From JABDMH01 sp965223215 (GTDB lineage Bacteria > Bacteroidota > Bacteroidia > Chitinophagales > Saprospiraceae): 64,000 nucleotides of DNA. A model generated the notes under the pieces. It was given only the letters and a program-made list of their open reading frames with translations. It was not told the DNA's origin and searched no databases. A program made the translations under genes and the position numbers. The DNA is taken from positions 558,001 to 622,000 of the forward strand of contig CBDCVZ010000010.1 in NCBI GenBank assembly GCA_965223215.1, given 5' to 3'. Positions 17,636-28,285 of the stretch are shown in pieces. Each line of letters opens with the position of its first letter. Positions within the stretch are counted from its first letter, which is position 1.

Positions 17636-18901
17636 ATGGAATTGAATGAGGAGCTGGATCCCTGGTCACTGCATATAGGTATTATCCTGGTGACTCTATG
17701 CCTCTTTCCATGCTGTTGTTTTACCCAGATCGTGGAAGCAGAATTTCCGGAATTTCGGTATGAGTCTTTTGAAGCGGTTCACTTCTATAAATCTGGCAAG
17801 GCTCGTTACTCGTTTGAAAGAGATAGTACATCGCCACCTAAAGACCCATTAATTGTTTTATTTGTCAATCGGCAAGATACGATTGCTGCTTCCTTCTTAA
17901 GCAGTGAGATCAACGATTTTATATCTGAGGGCTTCTGTGTCCTAGAGATTAGCTACGAGTTAGCAGATAAGACGTACGACCCGGAATTAAATCGGTCACT
18001 CATCGCTCTAAGGCAATATACCAAACACTGGGATTCACTCTTGCATATTGACATCCACAACGTATTCATGCTACCATTAGGTCATCGTTTAGTTAGAGAT
18101 GTAAACTACTATGAGGCAGGTGGATATTCGTATCAAATGGACATTCGATATCCTATACAAGCCAAAACAGAAAGTGGAGCTTTAATTCAAATATCTCATA
18201 ACACTGACGGCCGGCGAAATTTCAAAAGCTATGATAAATACGATGATTCCATACTTGACGCATTGGCCATTATGGGCTACACAACGGTCCTTTGCGATCA
18301 CTACGGGGCGGGTTTCATAAAGTATGATAAACTGGATTGGATGCCTCAATCTTTATTTCCAGCCAAGGCCGCTGTCCAATACTTGAGAATGAACGGTCAG
18401 AAATTTCTAATAGATACAAATAAAATAGTTGCCCTGGGTTTTTCCAAGGGCGGTACGAGTGCCGCCTTACTTGCAGTGACTCAAAACCAGGCCGACCTGG
18501 AGTTGGGATCATGGTACAATTCATACTCTAGTGCAATAACTGCTTCGGTGGTTATCGGAGCACACTTGGATTTGGCCACCCTGAGGGAAGACGGTATTAG
18601 TGCGGATAACGACCGATGGACAAATCCGTTGAAGTACTGGGGAGATCCCAAAATAAGACCGGCATTTTGGCGCGCTGCCAGTGCAACTACTTATGTCGGC
18701 CCAGATGATGCCCCCATGTTATTAATTGCTGGTGAAGAAGATGCACATCGACCGAAGCAGGCTGAGCGGATGAGATCAAGATTGAAACAACATAACATCG
18801 AATTTGACTACATCCTAGTTCCTGGGCTTGGACACAAACTGCCGCACGATGAGCCAACATTACAGAAGATCCATAAGTTTGTGGACAAATGGACTAATTG
18901 A
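17636..18901 (+). CDS. Secreted alpha/beta hydrolase with extra N-terminal half-domain
   Basis: About 421 residues from the ATG at 17636; an in-frame TTG at 17630 is a less likely start. A hydrophobic segment (about residues 12-28) serves as signal or anchor. Residues 165-420 form an alpha/beta hydrolase with nucleophile elbow LGFSKGGTS (Ser270), Asp369 in AGEEDAHRP and His400 in GLGHKLP. Residues 60-155 look like a shorter hydrolase-like half without a triad (PLIVLFVNRQDT, GFCVLEISYEL). The closest kind is the feruloyl or acetyl esterase group, so a carbohydrate esterase is plausible. It is followed after 68 bases by an arabinofuranosidase gene; ferulate or acetate removal would fit that partner. 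Confidence 0.72.
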   Translation: MELNEELDPWSLHIGIILVTLCLFPCCCFTQIVEAEFPEFRYESFEAVHFYKSGKARYSFERDSTSPPKDPLIVLFVNRQDTIAASFLSSEINDFISEGFCVLEISYELADKTYDPELNRSLIALRQYTKHWDSLLHIDIHNVFMLPLGHRLVRDVNYYEAGGYSYQMDIRYPIQAKTESGALIQISHNTDGRRNFKSYDKYDDSILDALAIMGYTTVLCDHYGAGFIKYDKLDWMPQSLFPAKAAVQYLRMNGQKFLIDTNKIVALGFSKGGTSAALLAVTQNQADLELGSWYNSYSSAITASVVIGAHLDLATLREDGISADNDRWTNPLKYWGDPKIRPAFWRAASATTYVGPDDAPMLLIAGEEDAHRPKQAERMRSRLKQHNIEFDYILVPGLGHKLPHDEPTLQKIHKFVDKWTN

Positions 18902-18969
18902 AGTTAACGATGGGTTGTACTGTAACCTGGTCTGCCTAATCCAGTCTGCGTCTCTGAAGAAAATAAAAT

Positions 18970-20628
18970 ATGAAACGACAATTACTGTCACTCACCATTG
19001 CCTCGTTGATCTCCGTATGCTTACATGCACAGGATATGAAAATATCCATCTATCCCGACACTCTGCACCGGATCAATCATAAACTATTTGGACATTTTTT
19101 AGAAAGACCTAGTTGGGGCGGTGAGGCCGGAATTGAAGATGCAGTGTTGGCTAAAACCGGCAAGTTAGATACACGAGTAGAGCAGAAGCTAAGGGATCTA
19201 AATATACCTGTATTGCGTTTTCCCGGTGGTACGGATGTCGACTATATGGATTGGACAGATATGATTGACCTGCCAGGGAGACCTAAACGTCCGATTTCGG
19301 TGGGTCATGTTGGAGACAGCGTGACCAACTATTTTGGCCTGGATGAGTTTGCACAACTGGTCGAAGAGCTCGACTGTGAGGCCATTGTCCCCCTTAACTT
19401 CTTTGATGCCTTTCTGCGTAGAGTACCTTTGGACTCGGCGGCCCTGCAGGTGGAAAGAATGGTGGCCTACACCAATGGTATGGAGGGTGGGGATCTACCC
19501 AGAGGCCTGTCCAAATGGTCAGCACTTCGCACTGCTAATGGGCACCCACGTCCGTTCAAATTCAAGTACTTCCAAATTGGAAATGAAACCTGGGCTTTGT
19601 GGTCATGGAAGAAAAGTTTGCTCGATGCTGCGCACATTCCCAATGCCAAGGCATGGTATGTGGAATGTGTGGTGCAATACGTGGACATGATCGAAGCCAT
19701 CGATCCGGAGGTGGAGATATTGGTGGACTATGTAGACGATGAATTGCTGACGGCCCTGGATAGTACATTGGGTGATCGCATCGACTATTATGTGTTTCAT
19801 TCCTATCTGCCCTGGGCGATCAAACCGGAAAATATCAGACGAAATGGCCAAGCCATGGATCAACTGCAATTGGATACCGAAGAGGTTTGGAACGCCTTTG
19901 TCAGTGTGCCCAATGAGCTTGACGAGACGGGTATGTCATCCTTTGGCCATCCGTTGCTGACGAAGGCCAGAGTAAACAATCTGAAGATCGCGGTAACGGA
20001 ATGGAATTGGAATGGATGGTGGCAATCCATTATGCCGCGGCCCCTGGAATCTCGCTTTGCACAGGCGGTCGGTGTGGCCGGTTTCTTACATGCATTGATG
20101 CGAAATGGAGATGTGATTGAGATGGGTTGCCAGTCTATGTTGGTAGGAAGTAGGTGGGGCATTACCGGCATCCGCGTGGCTAAAGACAGCAGCAGGGATC
20201 CTTACTACCTACCCACTTCTGAAATGACCTCTTTCTATGCCGATCATCATGGAGACTACTTAATGCGAATGCACATGGATGAAATGATGGTTTTTCGTCA
20301 GCCCCTGCAGCTGTCGGGGATCGCATCTAAGCCACTGGTTGCTCAAGTAGATGCCATTGCCACTGGATCAAATGATGACCTGACTATTTTCTTAATTAAT
20401 CGAGATTTCAGCGATGGTAAAGAAGTTCAGATTGATCTAACTGCTTTTCAAAAATCGCCTATTGCCGCCAAGCTCCATACTATGTCCAGTGTTCTAAAAG
20501 ATGTGGATGTACCCCCGTCAAGCAGTAGTCAGATTTCAGTACATATCATGGACCTTGCCCCTGTTGGCAATCGAATAAAAATCGATCTTCCCAAACGTTC
20601 CGTCAATGCACTGCAGGTGAAATTTTAG
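18970..20628 (+). CDS. Alpha-L-arabinofuranosidase (GH51-like)
   Basis: A 552-residue secreted enzyme (signal peptide ends near LHAQ, residue 21). LFGHFLERPSWGG (39-51) opens the TIM barrel, RFPGGTDVDYMDW is the family's early signature, the acid/base is Glu206 in QIGNETW and the nucleophile Glu344 in AVTEWNW. A beta-sandwich domain closes the protein. GH51 enzymes release terminal arabinofuranose from arabinan, arabinoxylan or pectin side chains. It is the last gene of a plus-strand run and converges on the WD40 genes with only 8 bases between stop codons. Confidence 0.88.
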   Translation: MKRQLLSLTIASLISVCLHAQDMKISIYPDTLHRINHKLFGHFLERPSWGGEAGIEDAVLAKTGKLDTRVEQKLRDLNIPVLRFPGGTDVDYMDWTDMIDLPGRPKRPISVGHVGDSVTNYFGLDEFAQLVEELDCEAIVPLNFFDAFLRRVPLDSAALQVERMVAYTNGMEGGDLPRGLSKWSALRTANGHPRPFKFKYFQIGNETWALWSWKKSLLDAAHIPNAKAWYVECVVQYVDMIEAIDPEVEILVDYVDDELLTALDSTLGDRIDYYVFHSYLPWAIKPENIRRNGQAMDQLQLDTEEVWNAFVSVPNELDETGMSSFGHPLLTKARVNNLKIAVTEWNWNGWWQSIMPRPLESRFAQAVGVAGFLHALMRNGDVIEMGCQSMLVGSRWGITGIRVAKDSSRDPYYLPTSEMTSFYADHHGDYLMRMHMDEMMVFRQPLQLSGIASKPLVAQVDAIATGSNDDLTIFLINRDFSDGKEVQIDLTAFQKSPIAAKLHTMSSVLKDVDVPPSSSSQISVHIMDLAPVGNRIKIDLPKRSVNALQVKF

Positions 20629-20636
20629 CCAGTTTG

Positions 20637-21764
20637 TCAATTCCCCTTCAAGTCGCGATTGTTTAGTTGGGCATCGGCCGTTTTATGATACCTGGTAAAA
20701 TCGTGTTGAAGATTTGATAGAAACATATGAAGGCCCAATAACCCACTGTCTTCATGTGCAGTCAGCATCAAGCGACCGTCGTGCGAGATGTCAATGTACT
20801 CACATTTCGGAGTGGGATATTCCAGCACCTTTTGCATATCCCGAAGCCGGTAAAAAGTGATCCGCTTGTGATGTCCCCCAGTCAACAGGTATTGACTATC
20901 ACCACTAAATGCTACCGCCTCAATACGTCGGGACTCTTCAAATGAAGCCATTTCTTCAGCGGATTCAAAATCAAATATTTTTGCGTGACGGTCAAAGCTG
21001 GCGGTGGCAATCATTTTTTCATCCGGTGAAATCCGCACTGATTTTACGGAGGCGTCGTGGGTACCATATTCACGAATAATCGACCTGGCATCGAGATCAA
21101 CTAATTTTGCATAACCAGTATAAATTATTTCTCCAGGATTCTCTGGATCCGGATTTTGGTAATTACCACCCAGTAAGATCTGCTTGTCGTCCTTGGTAAA
21201 ATGAAGAGAATTAATGGTTGATCCCACGCTGATTTTCCAAAGCATTTCATAGGTCTCGGCATCCCAAAAAAAAGCGGTGCCGTCTTCAGCTCCGGTGGCT
21301 ATGATCTGACCATCATGAGACCACGTGATGCCGTCAAGACCACTTGGATGCTCCCAACTTTTTAGCTGAGCACCCGTTGCAACATCCCAGATTCGGACGA
21401 AAAAATCTTCACCACCACTCGCAATCCGATGACCATCCGGTGAAAAAACGACGCATTCTACCTCTGATTCATGACGGTTTTCCCAGACTAGGGATCCATC
21501 CAAGACACTCCATAACATCACCTTGTAGCCGAACTTGGATCCGGAAACAGCGAGCAGTCCATCCGGAGACAACTCAGCGGCCTCTACTGCTCTGAGCTTA
21601 GGCGTTACATCAGCAATTCGATACCAAATGTTCTGAATTTCAGGTTGCTCACCGTTGTAGATGGATTCTTGAGCACTCAGAGGCCACAGTATGCATGACA
21701 TGCATAAGCAAGCCAAGGTTCTAAAAACGCTCGGATATGTTTGTGCAGATTGATTCGAATGCAT
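20637..21764 (-). CDS. Secreted WD40-repeat protein, copy 2
   Basis: A 375-residue protein with signal peptide (ending near WPLSAQ) and about seven WD40 blades; clear repeats are VAVSGSKFGYKVMLWS, IASGGEDFFVRIWD, IATGAEDGTAFFWD, IATASFDRHAKIFD and LLTGGHHKRITFY. Such propellers serve as protein-binding scaffolds and no catalytic site is seen. It is a paralogue of the gene immediately upstream (20 bases apart), sharing the opening pattern WYRIADV and the blade order, so the two arose by tandem duplication and are one operon. Confidence 0.85.
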   Translation of the reverse strand: MHSNQSAQTYPSVFRTLACLCMSCILWPLSAQESIYNGEQPEIQNIWYRIADVTPKLRAVEAAELSPDGLLAVSGSKFGYKVMLWSVLDGSLVWENRHESEVECVVFSPDGHRIASGGEDFFVRIWDVATGAQLKSWEHPSGLDGITWSHDGQIIATGAEDGTAFFWDAETYEMLWKISVGSTINSLHFTKDDKQILLGGNYQNPDPENPGEIIYTGYAKLVDLDARSIIREYGTHDASVKSVRISPDEKMIATASFDRHAKIFDFESAEEMASFEESRRIEAVAFSGDSQYLLTGGHHKRITFYRLRDMQKVLEYPTPKCEYIDISHDGRLMLTAHEDSGLLGLHMFLSNLQHDFTRYHKTADAQLNNRDLKGN

Positions 21765-21784
21765 GGTAGGAGGGGGAATTTACT

Positions 21785-22912
21785 TTAGTTGTTGTTTTGA
21801 TTTGCTTCTTTCTGTTGCTTGGATACCCAACTATGCCGCTTTTTATTAAGGAAGGGATCTTCACCCTTCCACACCCACAGTCGAATAATGCCATCTTGGT
21901 GAGCCGAGACCAAATAACTTCCATCTTGATTGAAATCGATGTATTCGGCCCCATCATTAGCAAATACCTGTGCCGCCACTGGTACTTCATTATCGAGATC
22001 CGACAAGATTTCATGGGTGCGAAAAACATTAATATAGGGGCCGTGTCCTGAGGTGACTAAATAATCTCCACTGGGGTGCCAGCAGATGGATTCGGTTTTC
22101 CTACCCCGATAGTTAAAAGACTTTATCAATTCACCGGATCGCCAATCCCATACGTAGAGCATGCCGCCAAAGCCCGAGGCAGCAACTAGTTTATTGTCGG
22201 GTGTAAAGTCTGCGGTGGTAAATTTTTGAAAGTGGGGTGCTGCAAGGCTTTGAACTTCAGCGAAGCCATCCACTTCATAGATCTTCACAAATCCATGTCC
22301 AGCCGCCAAGAAGTACTGGTTGTCCTGCGAAAACATCACTTCGTTGATGGTGCCAGGGACCTCGAGGGTTTGTACTTCATCCCCTCCGGGGAACTCAAAG
22401 ATTCTTACCGCAGCCGTTTCCTTTCCTCCATCGTCTGATTTGACCGCTTCTTCACCACTTACCAAAAGAAGTCCTTCTTTTGACCAGGCCAATCCATCGA
22501 TGCCATTGCGGTGCTTAAGGTTTTTTATCAGTTTTCCACTTTTGCTGTCCCAGACCTGCACCAGGAAATCCTCGCTGCAAGAGGCTACCATTTTTCCATC
22601 TGAAGACCAGGCGACCCGTTCTATTTCCTGTTTAGCATACTGCCGCCAAAGCTCCGCACCGTCGGAGGTGCGCCACATGACAATCGAATTGTCAAATTTA
22701 CTACCACTTACGATAAAACGACCATCGGGCGAAAATTCGGCGCTTTCAATACTGCCCAGTTCGCCGTAGACATCCGCCACCCTAGACCAAATTGGGTACA
22801 GTCGTAAAGTGGCATCAGGATAATGAATTTGAGAGAACAATTCGCCTGAAAATTGAAGTAAAAAAGCTATCGAAGTCAGTGCTTTCAATGTGAAGATTGC
22901 CATATTTTTCAT
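21785..22912 (-). CDS. Secreted WD40-repeat protein, copy 1
   Basis: About 375 residues from the ATG at 22912 (MKNMAIFTLKALTSIAFLL, a good signal peptide); an earlier in-frame ATG at 22942 would only add a non-signal extension. WD40 blades include IVSGSKFDNSIVMWR, VASCSEDFLVQVWD, VAASGFGGMLYVWDW and LVSAHQDGIIRLWVW. Role unknown, most likely a scaffold in the periplasm or at the surface. It is divergent from the ECF sigma factor gene across a 315-base gap. Confidence 0.85.
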   Translation of the reverse strand: MKNMAIFTLKALTSIAFLLQFSGELFSQIHYPDATLRLYPIWSRVADVYGELGSIESAEFSPDGRFIVSGSKFDNSIVMWRTSDGAELWRQYAKQEIERVAWSSDGKMVASCSEDFLVQVWDSKSGKLIKNLKHRNGIDGLAWSKEGLLLVSGEEAVKSDDGGKETAAVRIFEFPGGDEVQTLEVPGTINEVMFSQDNQYFLAAGHGFVKIYEVDGFAEVQSLAAPHFQKFTTADFTPDNKLVAASGFGGMLYVWDWRSGELIKSFNYRGRKTESICWHPSGDYLVTSGHGPYINVFRTHEILSDLDNEVPVAAQVFANDGAEYIDFNQDGSYLVSAHQDGIIRLWVWKGEDPFLNKKRHSWVSKQQKEANQNNN

Positions 22913-23227
22913 CAGAAATAATTTTTCACAAACATATGACATTCTTTACGGACGGATCTTTATTGACAGGAAATTCAGTTGCTTCAGTAACGACAGGCAG
23001 TGGAAATCTCAAGTCAAAAAATTAAAGTTATCTCAAGTCTTCGATTTCAGTAAAAGGTCGGATCTGAAGCTGTCTTACGCCGGGAGAAAGTGGGCTCTAA
23101 ATTATATTTTGGGAGCGATCCGGCTGGACATTTAAAATTTTGTCGCTGTGCCACATATCTCAAAAATATTATTACCTTACCATTGGAGAGGAAATATTTC
23201 TTCAGTCTCATAGACCTTACTGCCATT
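22913..23227. other. Divergent intergenic region between WD40 and sigma-factor genes
   Basis: This 315-base stretch must hold promoters for both directions. I see no strong palindrome and no clear match to the Bacteroidota TTTG/TAnnTTTG promoter pair; TATATTTTG near 23102 is the nearest to the -7 element. Nothing else is recognised. Confidence 0.3.
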
Positions 23228-23797
23228 ATGAGAGATGCACAAGACCGCACTGATTGGTTGGGTCTGGTTAGAGGTGATCAGACATGCTTTTCGTCGCTGT
23301 ATCTCAAGTATCATCCATTATTGCTCAGATATGGCACTCGACTTGTTGGAGATGCGGTCGAGGCGGAAGAAGCTGTGCAAGAACTCTTTATCTACCTCTT
23401 TGAGCGGAGAGACACCTTGTCTATCGTGGAGCGGGTCAAACCCTATCTATTTCTATCCTTTAGAAGGAGGCTACTACAAAAAATAAGTAAGAAGCGTTCC
23501 TATCGGGAGCTGAAGCAGGAAGGTGAGTTGAAGATGCATTTATCGCAGGAGGATCTTTTGATTGCTAGAGAAGAAGGTGAGATTGAGAAGGCTTTTCTTA
23601 AGAAAATGTTGAGTGAATTGACATCCAATCAGCGTGAAGTCATTTACTTGAGGTACTATGCAGATCTGACCAATAAGGAGATCGCAGAGTTGCTCGGCAT
23701 GCGTCACCAAAGTATCTTAAACATACTTTATCGATCCTTTCAAAAACTCCGACGCTTGCTCGAAAAAAGTGGTGAGCGCGAAACACTCCTGAGCTAA
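23228..23797 (+). CDS. ECF sigma factor, FecI type
   Basis: About 189 residues from ATG 23228 (MRDAQDRTDWLGLVRGDQTC); the frame is open further upstream but that part is unlike any sigma factor. Region 2 runs from FSSLYLKYHPLLLRYG through AEEAVQELFIYLFERRD, and region 4 from LTSNQREVIYLRYYADLTNKE through MRHQSILNILYRSFQKLR (helix-turn-helix). It directs RNA polymerase to promoters of the adjacent transport genes when released by its FecR partner. The FecR gene follows after 81 bases and the TonB receptors after that, the usual order for a surface-signalling unit. Confidence 0.92.
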   Translation: MRDAQDRTDWLGLVRGDQTCFSSLYLKYHPLLLRYGTRLVGDAVEAEEAVQELFIYLFERRDTLSIVERVKPYLFLSFRRRLLQKISKKRSYRELKQEGELKMHLSQEDLLIAREEGEIEKAFLKKMLSELTSNQREVIYLRYYADLTNKEIAELLGMRHQSILNILYRSFQKLRRLLEKSGERETLLS

Positions 23798-23878
23798 CAG
23801 GCCATCATTTTCCATTTTTTCTGATTGGGTTGAGTATTATCCACGATAGCTTCCCTCTATGGTTCAAATAAGACGTTC

Positions 23879-24880
23879 ATGAATCCTAGCGAGAGCAAAC
23901 AACTAGAGCACTGGTTAGCAGACAAGCGCTTTAGGCAGTGGTGTTTAAATCCTGGGTCTGATGACTATATCTATTGGGAGAATTGGCTCAATGATCACCC
24001 TGAATATCGATCATTGGCTAAGGACGCTGCTCAAATCGTATTGGGTCTGGAGATACGAGAAAAAGAGGTGGATCAGGGATTGAGCCAAACCTCATTGAAT
24101 CAAGTATTGGAGGTGATAAATCATCGGGTTCCTAAACAAAGGGAACCGGTGGTCAAATCCCTGCGATCCCAATGGATTAGAGCTGCCGCCATCACTCTCT
24201 TGTTAGGTCTCTGCACTACCTGGTATTTCTATAGCCAGCGATCCTTGAAAATTGTAGTAAGTACCAATTTTGGGGAGCGTCTTGAGCTGGTACTACCAGA
24301 CCAAACCGAAGTCGTGCTGAGCGCCAATTCAAGTATTACCTACCTGCGAGAGAATCCTCGAAATGTGACGGTATCGGGAGAGGCATTTTTCAATGTTAAG
24401 AAGAAACCGGAAACTGGAGAAAAGTTTTTTGTAAACACTGGAGACTTGGTCATTGAAGTACTGGGCACGGCCTTCAATGTCAACACAGTTTTTGAAGAAA
24501 CCAAGGTCTTTTTACAAGAGGGTAAAGTGAAGCTGAATTTAAATATTGATGCGGATGAGCCGATCTTAATGCAGCCTGGTGATCTCTTTGAATATTCTGA
24601 TGGCAAGGAGCCAACCCTTAAACAAATGAAGGCCAAAGCAGATGAGCAAACGGATTGGACCGATGGCTCCATTGAATTTCAAAATGAATCAGTACATCTG
24701 ATTATTGAGCGGTTGAAGCCCATATACGGTTTTGTGGAAGTCGATTTTACCAGTGAGGTACTATCACGGCAATACAGGGTGGCTGTTCCACTAGCCGACG
24801 AATCCCTGGCATTAGACATTTTGTCAAGAACCATCGGACATAAGGTGGTGAAGGATGGAGATCGATGGATCATAGAGTGA
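23879..24880 (+). CDS. FecR-family anti-sigma factor
   Basis: A 333-residue inner-membrane regulator. The cytoplasmic part (1-93) begins with DUF4880-like helices, a single membrane span lies at about 97-113 (AAITLLLGLCTTWYFY), and the periplasmic FecR domain shows VVSTNFGERLELVLPDQTEV, VSGEAFFNVKK and VLGTAFNVNTV. The C-terminal domain ends with LALDILSRTIGHKVV. It holds the FecI-type sigma factor until the TonB receptor with an STN domain signals substrate. It lies one base before the receptor start codon. Confidence 0.93.
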   Translation: MNPSESKQLEHWLADKRFRQWCLNPGSDDYIYWENWLNDHPEYRSLAKDAAQIVLGLEIREKEVDQGLSQTSLNQVLEVINHRVPKQREPVVKSLRSQWIRAAAITLLLGLCTTWYFYSQRSLKIVVSTNFGERLELVLPDQTEVVLSANSSITYLRENPRNVTVSGEAFFNVKKKPETGEKFFVNTGDLVIEVLGTAFNVNTVFEETKVFLQEGKVKLNLNIDADEPILMQPGDLFEYSDGKEPTLKQMKAKADEQTDWTDGSIEFQNESVHLIIERLKPIYGFVEVDFTSEVLSRQYRVAVPLADESLALDILSRTIGHKVVKDGDRWIIE

Positions 24881-24881
24881 A

Positions 24882-27800
24882 ATGATAAAAGTGAATAAAA
24901 TGCAGATTAAAACCATAATGGTACGAGCGATATTGTCAACAGGCTTTATGCTGGGTTGTCTGGGGTGGCTGATTGCAAATAGTCACACCTTCATGTCACG
25001 AACTCAGACTGATCCGAGAGATTTGGTTGCAGTGTTGGATGACATGCGGGATCGGTATCATATCTTTTTCTCCTACGATGAGTCTATCGTCAAAGACAGG
25101 AGGGTCGATTTCGAGATCGAGAAATCGGAAGGTTTTGATGTAGCCATTGAACGGTTGATGACCGCAACCGGTCTTGGATACGAGATCTTGAGCGATAAAT
25201 ACTGTGTATTGTATAGTAAGGATCCACGCGGGATTCGCAAGCGTAATAAATTAGAGAGAAAACTTAGACAAATACAAAAACTGGAAGCCAGTGGACTCCT
25301 GAGCGTTGAATCCTCCCAGCCCCGATCGACGAAATCCCTAGAAACAAGTAGTACGAAAATTCACGCAGCCGAATTGAAAGTTAAGCATCAGAGGAAGGCT
25401 GTAACAGCAACTATTTTTGGATTAATTACGGACGCTCAAACCGGCGAGGGCTTGCCATCAGCAACGGTCTTGATCGAGGGTACCACGCTGGGTGTCGCTT
25501 CTGATTTAGATGGAAATTATCGTTTGGTTGGTGTGCCGCCCGGCACCCACTCCCTTCAATTTTCCTATATCGGATATGAGCCCGGATCCCTTGAAGTCAT
25601 GGTGGAAGATGGACAAACCCTCGAGCAAAATATGGCGCTTGAAGTCTATGCCGTTGAAGGCACTGAAATAATTGTGACCGGGCAACGGGCAGGCCAATCT
25701 GCCGCGATAAATCAGCAGGTAAAGGCCAATTCTATCATCAATGTGGTTTCTGCAGAGCGCATTCAGGAACTACCGGATGAAAACGCGGCCGAGTCCGTCG
25801 GTCGACTACCTGGTGTATCAGTAAGTCGCAGCGGTGGTGAAGGACAACGTGTGAACATCCGCGGTCTTTCACCCAAGTTTAGTTCGGTTTCACTAGATGG
25901 TGTACGTATTCCTGCTACAGGACAGGGGCGCCAAGTATTTTCGATTGGTCAAGGAGGTGGCCAACCCGATTACGTACCCAGTCTGGACGATCGCTCAGTC
26001 GATCTGAGTATGATTTCTTCAGAGGCTTTGGCCGGCATTGAAGTCTACAAATCCCTTACCCCAGATCAGGATGGTGATGCCATTGGTGGAAAAGTGAACT
26101 TCATCACAAAGAAAGCACCCAAGGGTTCGAAGTACCGTATTAATGCTCAACTGGGTAGAAATCACTATCACAAAACGACTGAAAATTGGAAAATCAACGG
26201 TGTCTATAGCAATAGAATTCTAAATGACAAGATCGGTGTTATCGCTACAGGTGGCTTTTCGGTGGTTGATCGCAGTTCGGATGTGGACGAGGTAGAGTAT
26301 GAGTTTCGAGGAGGAACTACTTTGACTGGTTTGAGCATTTCTGATAATCAAAGCAGAAGGGGTCGCTACAATGGAAGTGTTACCCTTGATTACGCTCCTG
26401 CCGGTCATGAATTTACCTTATCTGGAATGTACGCAAGAACAGATGTTGATAATTCATGGCGAAACAATTCGGTAAATGTGCTAGGCAATAGCGCCAATTG
26501 GAGTGCTGGAAGAAATAAAACAAATATAAATCTTCTGAATTTAAGCCTAGGTAGTAAGCATGCTCTGCAGGCATTTGATCTGGATTGGAAGGTAAATTTT
26601 GTTCAAACTGAGGATGAAACACCATATAGTTACAGTTTTGGATTTCGAGAGCCAAATCCATTGACAAATGTCGACTTGCCACAGCAGGATCCCTATTTGA
26701 CAATGGAGTATACCAATTTTAATGCTGAAACAGCCACCGGTGCTGTGCCCGGAGGCGGTGCTAATGATCAGAGGCTAGATAAGAACTGGATCGCTCAAGT
26801 GAATCTGAAGCGACAACTAAGGATCTCGAACGCAGTCAATGGATTCTTAAAATTTGGAGGTAAACTGCAAACAAAAGATAGAGTTCGACGAAGGACAAAC
26901 GGCACGAGAATGCAAAGCCGGTTGTTCATTGAAACCTATCTTGCAGAAAATCCTGAGACCGCGATTGACCGCAATGGAATTAGTGCTTCCAATTTTCTAA
27001 ATAATAACCTCTCAATTGAGCCGTTCCATGATGAAAAATATCCGTTCCCCATTGTCTTAGATACTGATGCTCCTAAGAGCATTTTTGATGCATACCGTCA
27101 TCTAAGGGTGGATGAAATAGTGCCTGGAAGAAGTGACTATGAAGCCAATGAAAACATCTATGCCGGATATTTTATGGCTGATCTTAACTTAGGTTCGCGA
27201 GTTAGTCTTGTAGGTGGACTTCGATATGAGTATAGTGACAATAATTATGCAGCTTATGACGATGTAAATTATTCTGAATTCCTATCTAATGATGGATTAT
27301 CCCTTGGTAGGCAAGGAACCATTGAATGGGTTAGCAGTGCACAAAATTACGGCGAGTTACTACCTATGGTGAATGCCAAAGTGAAGATTTTCGCCACAGA
27401 AGACAACAGCAATGGATTGGATTTGCGTCTGGCTACAACTCGCACGATCACAAGACCTGATTATTACAACGTTACGCCATTTCAACGCATCAACGTGCAG
27501 TCAGATGTCATCACTAGATCTGAGCCTGGACTCTTGCCAACACTGGGTTGGAATTATGATGCCTTTTTGACACTATTCAACAATAAATTTGGACTACTTA
27601 CGATAGGTGGTTTTTATAAGGAGTTGGAGAATATCGACTTTTTATATAATCGGATATTGGAATCAGATCGAATAGAAGAACGCTTTAGTCATTATGGTAT
27701 CAGTGGCTCATTTTCTGTTATAGAACCCCTCAATGCCGATGGAATTACCACCGTTAAGGGATATGAGGTGGAACTCCAGACGAATTTATCTTTTTTGCCA

Positions 27801-28264
27801 AGCCCATTTGATGGCATCGTACTCTATGGTAATTTCTCTGAAATTGCTTCTCGTGCAGTTTATCCATTTCGAATTTCTAGGTTCAATTTGGAGACTTTCA
27901 AGAGTGAACTAATTGATACCTCACGAATTTTACAGATGCCAGGTCAATCAGATCAGATTGCGAATTTCTCCGTTGGTTATGATAAAGGCATATTTCAGGC
28001 CGAATATCATGGAATTACCAAGGACCTTCTCTAGCGGTATTGAGCTCAAATGAGGGATTGGATGTGTGGACAAACGAGTTTTCGCGGATAGATATCAGCG
28101 TAAATCTCAAGATCACAGATTATTTAACCGTAATTGGCAGCGTAACAAATTTGCAGAACATGCACGACAAGACTTTTACAGGCACCGTGCTGTTACCTGG
28201 ACAGGAAAGTATTTTCGGCACTACCAGTTGGCTTGGTATCCGATATAGTGGGAGCAAGGATTAA
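24882..28264 (+). pseudogene. TonB-dependent receptor with STN signalling domain, frameshifted
   Basis: Conceptually about 1,127 residues: signal sequence, STN domain (about 45-112, contacts FecR), carboxypeptidase-like regulatory domain (177-260), plug with ELPDENAAESVGRLPG and DQDGDAIGGKV, then a 22-strand barrel ending TTSWLGIRYSG. The plug motifs resemble the Caulobacter/Xanthomonas TonB receptor type, which does not need SusD. A run of three T at 27993-27995 has lost one base compared with the frame of the neighbouring receptor, so translation stops at 28034 and the last 75 residues lie in another frame (28040-28264). Restoring one T gives FSGRISWNYQGPSLAVLSSN, matching the paralogue. 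Without its last strands the barrel would probably fail to assemble. Confidence 0.9.
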
Positions 28265-28285
28265 TTGAGAATTTGGAAAAAGTAT

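Noticed and set aside
28265..28285. TTG start for the second TonB receptor
   Set aside because: The ATG at 28286 gives a cleaner signal peptide; the upstream seven codons add nothing typical.
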